Part shown: positions 56,384 through 64,000 of the stretch, piece by piece
Layout: each line of letters starts with the position of its first letter
Numbering within the stretch: the first letter of the stretch is position 1
From: an uncultured Bacteroidales bacterium
GTDB lineage: Bacteria; Bacteroidota; Bacteroidia; Bacteroidales; UBA932
Direction: 5' to 3'
Assembly: GCA_934700615.1 (NCBI GenBank)
Contig: CAKUXR010000001.1
Span: 106,769 to 170,768 of the forward strand
Length of the DNA: 64,000 nucleotides
Position numbers and translations under genes: made by a program
Notes under the pieces: generated by a model
The model's database searches: none
Told to the model about the DNA's origin: nothing
Seen by the model: only the letters and a program-made list of their open reading frames with translations

Positions 56384-57505
56384 ATGAATAAATATATCGG
56401 ATTCATCCTTTGTCTAGCAAGTTCCATTTCCTGCAGTAACAGGACTAATATAAGTTCTTTTGAATTCAAAGACTTAGAGAAAGCTCCCGTGCTATCATTG
56501 GCAGATGTCCTTGAGCCTATAAGATTCATTCCTCTTAAGACAAGGGAAACTTATAATCTTTCAAATATTCTTAAGGTATGTATGTCGGAAGATTCCTTTT
56601 ATATTCTGACAGTCAATCCTTTTGGAGTATTCCGTTTCTCATTTGACGGGTCGTTGATTTCTACAATATCAGTTGAGGGGCGAGCTGAGGGCGAATATCT
56701 GATTCCGACCGACATCGCTTACAGCAGGAAAGACAATGTCTTGTACATTGCGGACATTGCCAAGGGCATCATGAAATTTTCAAGTGATGGTGCATATCTT
56801 TCAACTGTCTCTTCAACAACGAACTATAAAAACAGGCAATTCGTAATTTCCGATTCAGGAACAATAATAGAGAATGTATTGAATGTAACTGGGCGTGAAC
56901 AGGATGCCATAGTAGAGCTAAGCCAGGAAGGCGACACGCTTAACTATGTTCCGAACAAATTCATGTTTGACTGCGTGACTCCTGTTGCCATTCCAAACCA
57001 TCATTCTCTTCGAAAGTATGCCGATGAGGTGTTATATAATCCGGCATGCTGCGACACAATATACTCCTACCATTCTGGACAGCTGACTCCAAAATATTCA
57101 TTCTCTTTTCCTCACCATGTCACAAAGGAAGATTTGAGGGATTTTTACAGCAATATCTCCGACACACAGTTTTTAATGGAATATGCTGAAGATGGCAAGA
57201 ACCTCTATCTCAGCATCTTTGATGGAAATTGGGCTTACAAGCACTATGTCCTGAGAAAGTCTGATGGGAATATTTTCAGGGGGGATTTCAGACTGTCTGA
57301 TAGTTTTAATACAGAGTTCAGCCCGAGATGGCAGAGTGAAGGATGGCTGATTGATGTTTTTGACCCTTCAACTATAAACTACGCCTACTCAAAGGACATC
57401 ACTGAAGATGCTCGCCAGAAAGCTTACTCATACCTGCACTCTGTCGGCGTTGAAGGCATCACGATGGAGTCTGACCCTATCATTATGCTTACAAGAGCGA
57501 AATAG
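56384..57505 (+). CDS. Six-bladed beta-propeller lipoprotein
   Basis: 373 residues from MNKYIGFILCLASSISC (lipobox SISC) at 56384; the start overlaps the tail of the transposase fragment region. The body has repeated NHL/propeller-like strands (ISVEGRAEGEYLIPTDIAYS, VLYIADIAKGIMKFSSDG), as in the Bacteroidetes 6-bladed beta-propeller (DUF4934/DUF5128, BF3164-like) family. Such lipoproteins recur near RiPP loci in this phylum, and one is encoded 2.7 kb away here; the link is inference. Confidence 0.75.
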   Translation: MNKYIGFILCLASSISCSNRTNISSFEFKDLEKAPVLSLADVLEPIRFIPLKTRETYNLSNILKVCMSEDSFYILTVNPFGVFRFSFDGSLISTISVEGRAEGEYLIPTDIAYSRKDNVLYIADIAKGIMKFSSDGAYLSTVSSTTNYKNRQFVISDSGTIIENVLNVTGREQDAIVELSQEGDTLNYVPNKFMFDCVTPVAIPNHHSLRKYADEVLYNPACCDTIYSYHSGQLTPKYSFSFPHHVTKEDLRDFYSNISDTQFLMEYAEDGKNLYLSIFDGNWAYKHYVLRKSDGNIFRGDFRLSDSFNTEFSPRWQSEGWLIDVFDPSTINYAYSKDITEDARQKAYSYLHSVGVEGITMESDPIIMLTRAK

Positions 57506-57741
57506 TACTGGCTTACGTACTTTAAGCTAGCAAGTCATAATAAGGCGATGTCAAATGGTCCCCATTTAAAGTACATAGTTCCGAAATAGTATTAAAAATA
57601 AACGAAAATTATTTTGAAAAAATTTATTCTAATCAGAACAAAGCATGGAAATACATACTATTATAATGTTCCCATGCAGGTAGTGTTTCATCGAGTGTGT
57701 CCGGAGCCGGTCCCTCGGACTCTTTAGATATGCAAATATAA
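57506..57741. other. Spacer holding the right end of a decayed IS256 element
   Basis: AT-rich, no open frame. A GTGTGTCCGGAGCC-like string at about 57692-57706 resembles an IS256 terminal end and lies just past the transposase stop. Otherwise nothing recognised. Confidence 0.4.
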
Positions 57742-58594
57742 TCAGTTTTCTTTTGGTTCGTCATCTTCGGCAACGGCCGAAGCGGAGCGAGCCATTTCAG
57801 CGAGCTCGCGCAGCTTCGGATCGTAGCAGCCGGAGGTCGTATATTCCGGCTGCGGTGCCGCCTTCTCTGGAGGGAACAGCGTCTCATCCAGATCAATTCT
57901 AGGCACCTGTCTTAGGTACGATTTCTTATCCATGGCCGTCTTTCCCATCAGCAGAAGTACAGATTCTTCGTTAGGCATCGCACCCCGCATCCTGGTGACC
58001 CGTCGGAAGTCCTTCTGGAGCCTCTCTATCCAGTTTGTCGTGTAGATCATGGCCTGGATGCGATGGTCATAGTTCAGGTATGTGAAGTACAGCTTGTAGG
58101 AGCAGTCGTCACGCCTGCGCTTGATTGCCCTGTAATAACGGCCCCATTTGTCGCAGAATGACTGCCACTCCGTCCAGGCATTCTCAACGGTGTGGTTCCT
58201 GTCACCGGTCCGGAACACCTGCTTGAGATTCTCCGCCACCTCACGCTTGTCCCCGATGCGTACATCGCTGATAATATTGCGCTTGAGATGCGTCGTGCAG
58301 CGCTGCAGTGGCGTTTTGGGGAAGACCTCGGCAATCACGTCCTCCAAGCCTCTCGACGCCTCTCTCGTATATGTCATTGAGCATCTCGCCCCAGCCGTGA
58401 GCACTCTCCGTGGGCTTGTTGTAGATGCCTATCACCTCCCTCGTCTTGTCCGCCTTCACGGCCAGCAGGACATAGAACGCTTCAGTATCGACGCTGCGCT
58501 TGCGGTGAATCTTGATATGCACGCAGTCAATGAACAGGACTGGATAGTATTCTTCCAGACTGCGGTTCAGCCACTCCTGGACATCCTTTTTCAA
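57742..58594 (-). pseudogene. IS256-family transposase remnant (N-terminus missing, internal deletion)
   Basis: The minus strand carries two overlapping frames of an IS256/Mutator transposase. Frame one (58594 to about 58350) has WLNRSLEEYYPVLFIDCVHIKIH with the first catalytic Asp, ending in ERGVE. Frame two (58350 to 57742) continues RGLEDVIAEVFPKTPLQRCT, TTHLKRN, YTTNWIERLQKDFRRVTR. The junction omits the SDG segment with the second catalytic Asp, and the N-terminal third is gone. The element cannot be active. Confidence 0.85.
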
Positions 58595-58699
58595 GTACTG
58601 TTAGTCAAAGACTCATCAAACCTCTTGATCCGGATACCGCACCACGGTATATGAAGTACATCCCGACGTGGGCATAATTTAACATGCTGGTAACTTGAT

Positions 58700-58828
58700 T
58701 TAGCTTGCGACGTCAAGCGTCTTCGGCAACAGTTTGGCATAGGTCTTTTCGGTGGCGATTACATATGAATGACCAAGGAGATTGCCGAGAACGCCATTCT
58801 GGGAGCGCGTCTTGGATATATGTTGCAT
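58700..58828 (-). pseudogene. C-terminal fragment of a tyrosine recombinase (integrase)
   Basis: A 42-residue minus-strand frame reading MQHISKTRSQNGVLGNLLGH and then SYVIATEKTYAKLLPKTLDV. It contains the H-x-x-Y box of phage-type integrases (LLGH with HSYV...KTYAKLL, Tyr nucleophile in KTYAK). Everything upstream, including the catalytic Arg, is absent. It is a leftover of an integrative element. Confidence 0.7.
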
Positions 58829-58864
58829 TTGCTACTTTCCATTAGCTTATGCTTAATAACGTCA

Positions 58865-60163
58865 TCAAAGCTTACTCTGACTCGGATAGCGCAACAATAG
58901 TGTGTCCCGATTCCGAACAATTGTAAACGAGTGATTTGTTCCTTGCACGGTTTCATCAAAATAGGATCGTGGAAGATCAAACAAACGGTGACCATCTACA
59001 TCAAGAATCATATCACCCTCTTTCACTCCGAAATCTTGCCAAAATGATCCTTCTTTCACGAAATCGACTACGGCGTGCCCTTCTATGCTCCTAAAAGCAC
59101 GAAAACGAAATTCTGTGCAACCCTTCTGCCTACTTTGATCCTCTTGTAACAAGATATGTGCAATGGGAATCAGTTCGATACGATGTCCAGCAGGATAGAG
59201 TCGCAGATTAAATGACTTTAAAAAGTCCATTCCTGCCACAATCATTTCATGCTCTCCTGAAATACGCCATTGACGTGATAATTCGCGGTGTTCAATCCAT
59301 ATTTTTCGGCCTAATAATCCATATTCATGCAATAGATAAAGAGTTGGGGTAACACCGTTTTTGGAAGGACAAACGTATTTCTGGGTTACTTCGTCACTTA
59401 GTACCGAACGCATCGTACTGTCGGGTTCGGCATACAGATAAACAAGTGATTCAGGACTTCCTGTATCCAATACCAAATCTGCTTGTGGGTGCACATAAGC
59501 GTTCAGATGGCGGAACCTAAACGGAAATTCTCTAATAACGAACTGGTTTTCAACGAGATCCAATCGTAAAGAGACGCCTTGACAGGGGAAAATGGTGTAA
59601 TCATATACAGAGAGAAGTTTATTCTCGCAGTCTATCTCCCACATGCGAGTCTCATCATTTGGAATGGAGAAAATTCCATCGGCAGCAAGGAAGTTCAGAG
59701 CCCGTCCATCTACGATTCTACATTCAGAATAGCAGACCCTGCTATTTCCAATTAAAAGCGAGACAGTACCCTTCAAAGTCATGTATGGGATGTCACGCTC
59801 GAAATTCCATCCCGACTTCAGAGACTCGGTCGGGCAGAACCGATTGATTAAACCATTTTTTTTCGCAAAGTTCTTGTCCAAAATAAGCATTCCGGCACAT
59901 CCTGTGTCAAAAATCAATCTACAAGGATATACGGAGTCCAACTTCGTTTCAATTACAGGATGACCAAGCATGTCGTACTCGAATCTCTCCGTTGCAGATT
60001 CAAGATGAAAGAGTCCGTTTCCCGACCATATTCTAAACGGATAATCAAGTCTCTCCGTTGCAGGCTCAAATATACATACGGGAACGTGCGACTGCGTCCC
60101 TCCTTCTTGATTAATGCAACCGGAGACAAGGAAAAGAATGAAAAAAAGGAGTCTTTGATACAT
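58865..60163 (-). CDS. Aspartic protease lipoprotein with two DTG motifs and PDZ domain (A)
   Basis: 432 residues from MYQRLLFFILFLVSGC (lipobox VSGC, Cys16) at 60163. Two retropepsin-like lobes, each with a catalytic DTG: LIFDTGCAGM (Asp86) and LVLDTGSPES (Asp233). A C-terminal PDZ-like domain spans about 365-425 (FVKEGSFWQDFGVKEGDMIL). The predicted site is the periplasm or outer membrane. The ATG lies 5 bp after the stop of the RiPP-like precursor gene, so the two are translationally coupled and probably functionally linked. It carries a short duplication near the N-terminus (residues around ATERLDY and ATERFEY). Confidence 0.8.
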   Translation of the reverse strand: MYQRLLFFILFLVSGCINQEGGTQSHVPVCIFEPATERLDYPFRIWSGNGLFHLESATERFEYDMLGHPVIETKLDSVYPCRLIFDTGCAGMLILDKNFAKKNGLINRFCPTESLKSGWNFERDIPYMTLKGTVSLLIGNSRVCYSECRIVDGRALNFLAADGIFSIPNDETRMWEIDCENKLLSVYDYTIFPCQGVSLRLDLVENQFVIREFPFRFRHLNAYVHPQADLVLDTGSPESLVYLYAEPDSTMRSVLSDEVTQKYVCPSKNGVTPTLYLLHEYGLLGRKIWIEHRELSRQWRISGEHEMIVAGMDFLKSFNLRLYPAGHRIELIPIAHILLQEDQSRQKGCTEFRFRAFRSIEGHAVVDFVKEGSFWQDFGVKEGDMILDVDGHRLFDLPRSYFDETVQGTNHSFTIVRNRDTLLLRYPSQSKL

Positions 60164-60168
60164 GATGG

Positions 60169-60384
60169 TCAATAACTTACGTCTATCATAAGGGCAGCAT
60201 CTGCTGTTTTTTCAACAGAATTCTTATTTTCTGTCCAATTGGCATGTCCATTGTCTTCAATGGAGGAACCACCAACATTTCGATAATAGCAAGAACAGTT
60301 GCAGACATTTCCCTCTTTGGTGTGAGCCATTTCGGCTTTTGAAAGACTAGCCGATTCGAAATGATTTATCTTTATCGATTTCAT
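60169..60384 (-). CDS. RiPP-like precursor peptide, GG-Bacteroidales (TIGR04149) type
   Basis: 71 residues. A leader-like N-terminus (MKSIKINHFESASLSKAEMA) is followed by a Cys/Gly-rich core: Cys28, Cys30, Cys32 in NVCNCSCYY, GGSS (38-41), EDNG (43-46), AN (48-49), then a polar tail. This order, CxCxCYYxxxGGSSxxDNGxAN, is the pattern I associate with TIGR04149, precursors modified by radical-SAM enzymes. It is short but in an operon with a lipoprotein protease and has no better explanation as an ordinary gene. No radical-SAM maturase gene lies in this window. Confidence 0.72.
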   Translation of the reverse strand: MKSIKINHFESASLSKAEMAHTKEGNVCNCSCYYRNVGGSSIEDNGHANWTENKNSVEKTADAALMIDVSY

Positions 60385-60504
60385 AATAATTGTTCTTTAG
60401 TTTTGCTTCTTAGTATATGACAATTTTCTTAAAATTAAGTAGATAATTCATTTATTATCAGGTAATTATATTTACAAAAGACCTTAAAAATACTTAAGTT
60501 TAAG
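60385..60504. other. AT-rich spacer upstream of the precursor gene
   Basis: 120 bp, very AT-rich, dividing the minus-strand precursor from the plus-strand transposase remnant. A -7 box for the precursor is not obvious; TTTTG occurs only out of place. No other signal recognised. Confidence 0.3.
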
Positions 60505-61013
60505 GTGGTTAACTCCCACATTAACACCATGTTACGAAGTCCTAAGGTTCACTACAAAAGTAGTGATTTGTTCTCAATATTGAGAGAGCATTTTGGAAAA
60601 GATATGAATTTGGCAAGGATAAAGGCAATGAGCATGATGATATGCGCTCTATGCAAAGTGCAGCGGATCGCATATACGAAACTTGCATCGGCATTCGATA
60701 ATGAAGCCGAGGCGGGTTCATCATTGCGCAGAATCCAGAGACTCATTGCCGAGTGTGTCATCAATACAGATCTCATAGCCAAACTAATTCTAAAGCTCAT
60801 ACCTGTAAAAAGACCTTATTCTCTGTCTCTTGACAGGACAAACTGGAAGTTCAGCGACACGAACATCAACATACTCGCTTGAGATGTACAAGCAAAGATG
60901 GCAGAAGAGCCAAAGGCCTCTTCAAATACGGACTGGAGTATATCGCACAGTACCTCCTGAACCACATGAACCGTTATCGGATCGATATTTTCAAATTATT
61001 GTCATATACGTAG
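60505..61013 (+). pseudogene. IS4-like transposase remnant with large internal deletion
   Basis: The N-terminal part (MLRSPKVHYKSSDLFSIL to LSLDRTNWKFSDTNINILA) is open up to a stop at 60880-60882. A different frame then gives the C-terminal end, SKDGRRAKGLFKYGLEYIAQ and LLNHMNRYRIDIFKLLSYT, stopping at 61011-61013. About 200 residues including most of the catalytic DDE core are missing between them. The element is dead. Confidence 0.8.
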
Positions 61014-61143
61014 GTTTTAAAATAACGTTTTATATATTTGCAACAGAAACTGATAACTGCACATACCGTGCATATCATTTCATATGGTGAATTGACACAA
61101 CTATAGAACGTGTTGTTTTTATATTGAATATTTGCTTTCAATA

Positions 61144-61151
61144 TATTTTTG
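61144..61151 (+). promoter_or_regulatory. -7 box of protease gene B
   Basis: TATTTTTG matches TAnnTTTG and lies 44 bp before the ATG at 61196. Another TAnnTTTG match is at 61033-61040. No -33 box is convincing. Confidence 0.4.
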
Positions 61152-61195
61152 TTAAATTTAAAACAAACGCACGATTTATGTATGGATAACTCAAG

Positions 61196-62413
61196 ATGGG
61201 CAAGATCGTTGGTAACATATTGCTGTTCATAATCCTTATACATAGTGTATCTTGTGTGAACAATCAGCCGGAGGTATCTTCTACACTTCCGGCAAATGTA
61301 TTTATTACTGATAATTCGCATATTGCCATATCTGTCCTGATAGATTCTTTAAATTTTAATTTTTTGTTTGATACCGGGGGCAGTGGCAAATTGATTGTCT
61401 CGGATACTGTTGCATCATTATTGGGGATAACAGATTCATTGAGTGTCAATTCAAAAATGGGATACGGATTTTCTCCAATCCACCCATTGAAAGTAAAAGA
61501 GGTGACAAAATCACCTCTTGATGTGACTATTGGAGGTATGCTCTTACGCTATGACGAAATCATCATTGACAATTCGACAGCTGCCTTGAATGCTGACGGT
61601 ATAATATCAATTCCTAAAGGAGATTGTCACATATGGCATTTAGATTTCGACAGAATGAGATTGGAACTTTCTGATTCGTTATCAGCGTCACAGACAGCAG
61701 AATATGAAGATGGGACTTTCGATTTGTATGAGCATAGAGGAAATTATTTCGTGAAGGATATTCCGTTGGCGTTTGTCTCCGGACATTCTGGAAATACATA
61801 TCATTACATCGAAGACTATATGATTGACACTGGAAGTCCATACGAGATTGTATTGATGGGAAAAGGCGGACACAAAGGGAACTATGAACAGCTGATTGCC
61901 TACCTCGCTGACAATTCACTCAATTTTGAATATCTAATGCGCACAGGAAGTGAGGTGATCCATAATAAAATGTACTATATCGCCGAAAGCGGAATGGCCT
62001 GTGATACTGTGCAGATAATAAACCAAAATAAGTCACAATCTGGCTTTTCCATGAATATTTTGGGTGTTGGTTTTATGTACCGGTACAATCTTATTTTCGA
62101 TTTGCACTCTAAAAAACTGCAGTTAAAGAAAAGGAACTGTTCAAAAGATTTCAATGAGACAGTTCTGTCTATCTGTGGATCTAATATGGATACGTATGCA
62201 ACTGCCGCGCACACAAATATTGTAACGAGCATCAATCATAACTCCTTATTATATAAAGCCGGTATACGTAGATTTGATGAGATTACTGGGGTAACCAACA
62301 GGTCAATGGAAGGTAACACCTCGAAAATATTTAAAATGGCGGAAAAAGGCGACACCCTGTACTTTTCAATTGTCCGGAACGGCCATAAACTGAACATCCC
62401 TATTGTCAAGTAG
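61196..62413 (+). CDS. Aspartic protease lipoprotein with two DTG motifs and PDZ domain (B)
   Basis: 405 residues, lipobox SVSC (Cys20). Same architecture as protease A but divergent in sequence: catalytic FLFDTGGSGK (Asp59) and YMIDTGSPYE (Asp211), and a C-terminal PDZ-like domain (SINHNSLLYKAGIRRFDEIT). AT-rich. Plus strand, alone, flanked by a transposase remnant and by protease C in convergent orientation. Substrate unknown; processing of exported peptides is a guess. Confidence 0.78.
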   Translation: MGKIVGNILLFIILIHSVSCVNNQPEVSSTLPANVFITDNSHIAISVLIDSLNFNFLFDTGGSGKLIVSDTVASLLGITDSLSVNSKMGYGFSPIHPLKVKEVTKSPLDVTIGGMLLRYDEIIIDNSTAALNADGIISIPKGDCHIWHLDFDRMRLELSDSLSASQTAEYEDGTFDLYEHRGNYFVKDIPLAFVSGHSGNTYHYIEDYMIDTGSPYEIVLMGKGGHKGNYEQLIAYLADNSLNFEYLMRTGSEVIHNKMYYIAESGMACDTVQIINQNKSQSGFSMNILGVGFMYRYNLIFDLHSKKLQLKKRNCSKDFNETVLSICGSNMDTYATAAHTNIVTSINHNSLLYKAGIRRFDEITGVTNRSMEGNTSKIFKMAEKGDTLYFSIVRNGHKLNIPIVK

Positions 62414-62556
62414 CTTATTTCAATATTGCATTACACCCCAAGGTTGGATCTTATCTTGAACGTGACTGTAACCGGGCGCAGGAGGTAATTGTAGTGGTAA
62501 TTGGTGATCTCTGACCATTAACGTTGGTTGTAAAAGCTGTTGTCCAGCAAGTTGCG

Positions 62557-63786
62557 TCATTCGAGGACATACTCAAATTTCCAAAAGAACTCGATATCCT
62601 TTTTTTCTCCGAATCGCTTTATTTCAAGTCGCATCAAACTGTCTTTATATTCATAGAAATATCTACTGGCATATGAATCCGTGAATTGATTGTCACCTAG
62701 GTGTGTCACGATATCATAATTGCGCAGACCCGCTTTGTAAGTTGGCATATTGCGACCGACATCAATGGCAACTGCTGCCGAGTCGTTTTTGAAAGGTATC
62801 ATAATTATGCCGGAATAAGATGCACCATGGTTCTGAACGTATTCATAAAAATCCTCCTCTACAGTGTTTTTTTTCAAATATGCCTTACGTTCATTTAAAT
62901 CAAAGATGATGTTGAATTTAGATAATAATCCTAGACCAGCAACAACTTCATCAAACCCATAATCTGATGTTATAAAAGAGATTATAAGTGTGTCTTTGAC
63001 TATTCCGGAATCTGTAATATGATATGTTTTAGTGGAAGTGATTTCTTCATAATGAAGAATCGAATTATCTTCAAAAAATGATTTTTCCTCCTTGTAGTTT
63101 TCTGGATTTCCTATCATTGCCAGAGAAATACCATATGTCCCCGTATCTACTAGTACATTAAAACATTGTGACAAAGTGACATCATTATTTCCACGAAAAA
63201 CAAAAGGAAAACCTTTAAGACATAAATAGCCATCATTGTAATAGACATCTGTTGTCAGGTCAAAGTTTTCAGCGCATATACGTTCTTTATATCCGTCTTT
63301 TATATCAAGACGGCAATTCTCAAAATCGAAATACCATATATGAGTGTCCGAATCCGGAATATTAATAATTACATCAACACCATATTCTTTTTGCAAATCT
63401 GCCACAAAAAACTTATCATATCTAATGGTATCTCCAGCGAAACAAACATCAATACTATCGTGAAACAGTTTCCATCTGACTTTTCTTTTTGAGTATGAAT
63501 AAAACACATCTTCTACTGTCATGCCACCAGAAAGACGTATTGAGTCAAGTTTCGGGAACTTTGACGCTATTCTTTTATCAACCACCAATCCGGGACAACC
63601 TGTGTCAAGCAAAGCATTTAAGCAAATACTGTCAATCTCAGCATTCAACTGAATATGTGTCACTCCACTATTTTTGTCGTATCGATAAGAAAAATTAGCA
63701 TGCAATTCCGTTCCAGTTTTTATATCCGGTCTAGAACTACATGAGCATATTAACGCTATTGATAATATTACCCCAATAATTTTCAT
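62557..63786 (-). CDS. Aspartic protease lipoprotein with two DTG motifs and PDZ domain (C)
   Basis: 409 residues; lipoprotein signal MKIIGVILSIALICSC (Cys14 or Cys16). Catalytic ALLDTGCPGL (Asp61) and VLVDTGTYGI (Asp214), then a PDZ-like C-terminus (VAIDVGRNMPTYKAGLRNYD). Convergent with protease B. It could be a third paralogue in the same locus; pairwise similarity to A and B is low, so it is ancient or acquired separately. Confidence 0.78.
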   Translation of the reverse strand: MKIIGVILSIALICSCSSRPDIKTGTELHANFSYRYDKNSGVTHIQLNAEIDSICLNALLDTGCPGLVVDKRIASKFPKLDSIRLSGGMTVEDVFYSYSKRKVRWKLFHDSIDVCFAGDTIRYDKFFVADLQKEYGVDVIINIPDSDTHIWYFDFENCRLDIKDGYKERICAENFDLTTDVYYNDGYLCLKGFPFVFRGNNDVTLSQCFNVLVDTGTYGISLAMIGNPENYKEEKSFFEDNSILHYEEITSTKTYHITDSGIVKDTLIISFITSDYGFDEVVAGLGLLSKFNIIFDLNERKAYLKKNTVEEDFYEYVQNHGASYSGIIMIPFKNDSAAVAIDVGRNMPTYKAGLRNYDIVTHLGDNQFTDSYASRYFYEYKDSLMRLEIKRFGEKKDIEFFWKFEYVLE

Positions 63787-63909
63787 AAAAAAATACTCAA
63801 GTTTCGCAAATGAATATTTTATGAAATAAAAAGGGCTAAAGTATCTGATAATTTACCGATTGTCAGCATATTGCAAAAGCAAAACAACAAAAAATAGAAC
63901 ACTTTAGCT

Positions 63910-64000
63910 ATGAACAAAAATAGACAAATAATCGGTGAACTGCAAGTATACCTATGTACAATTGGACAGGTTGATCATTCTGTTTCCGTTCTTTTCAATA
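63910..64000 (+). CDS. Start of an unidentified gene (cut by window edge)
   Basis: Frame open from the ATG at 63910 to the window end (30 codons, MNKNRQIIGELQVYLCTIGQ...). A partial inverted repeat (GGCTAAAGT near 63834, ACTTTAGCT at 63901-63909) flanks the start, so it may be the left end of an IS element. Too little sequence to assign. Confidence 0.35.
   Translation, partial: MNKNRQIIGELQVYLCTIGQVDHSVSVLFN

Noticed and set aside
61196..62413. Considered a retroviral-type protease remnant
   Set aside because: Lipoprotein signal, two DTG motifs and PDZ domain show a bacterial two-lobe enzyme, and no reverse transcriptase is near.

Overview
The window looks like a chromosome segment of a gut-type member of the order Bacteroidales. 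Promoters have the Bacteroidetes form TTTG-N19/20-TAnnTTTG, Shine-Dalgarno sites are not visible, and family content is lineage-typical: BtuB/BtuG with a cobalamin riboswitch, an Rnf complex with an RseC-like protein, DUF4293, DUF4493/PCMD lipoproteins, and M23 pairs beside an alaS gene. Species is not resolved.

Layout. 1-3.2 kb: a B12 uptake unit on the minus strand (riboswitch, btuB, edge-truncated btuG). 3.3-16 kb: housekeeping genes (TPR protein, gyrA, an M-domain-less Clp ATPase, HAD phosphatase, nucleoside phosphorylase, esterase, AI-2E-type permease, DUF4293, membrane LytTR regulator). 15.5-19.3 kb: fatty-acid synthesis fabH, fabK, fabF, fabZ, with hairpin-rich leaders. 19.3-24.3 kb: a minus-strand operon iorA-iorB-aminotransferase-CoA transferase, probably for amino-acid (aromatic) fermentation. 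24.5-27 kb: LytS/LytTR two-component pair with a HAD phosphatase. 27.7-39.9 kb: a long minus-strand block with two M23 peptidases, a MerR regulator, Nif3-like, zinc-ribbon coiled coil, dnaB, DUF3108, RseC-like and rnfBCDGEA. Reduced ferredoxin from IorAB would be the natural substrate of Rnf. 40-45.2 kb: alaS, then one continuous reading frame that joins an LptF/LptG-type permease to methionyl-tRNA formyltransferase. 45.3-51.4 kb: a four-gene lipoprotein operon of DUF4493/PCMD type with a near-perfect promoter and a strong terminator.

51.4-64 kb is an accessory island. It carries a duplicated terminator/palindrome repeat, nested palindromes, an HxlR regulator, a DUF4153 membrane protein, broken transposases of three kinds, the tail of a tyrosine recombinase, a six-bladed propeller lipoprotein and a degenerate peptidase-like protein. 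It also carries the most interesting unit of the window: a 71-residue RiPP-like precursor (CxCxCYY...GGSS..DNG.AN) placed 5 bp before a lipoprotein aspartic protease with two DTG motifs and a PDZ domain, with two more proteases of the same architecture nearby.

A strand-symmetric heptamer, CATTGAC/GTCAATG, is strongly over-represented in the first 51 kb (about 90 by eye against about 6 expected) and occurs in different reading frames, but becomes sparse in the island. No rRNA, tRNA or CRISPR array was seen.
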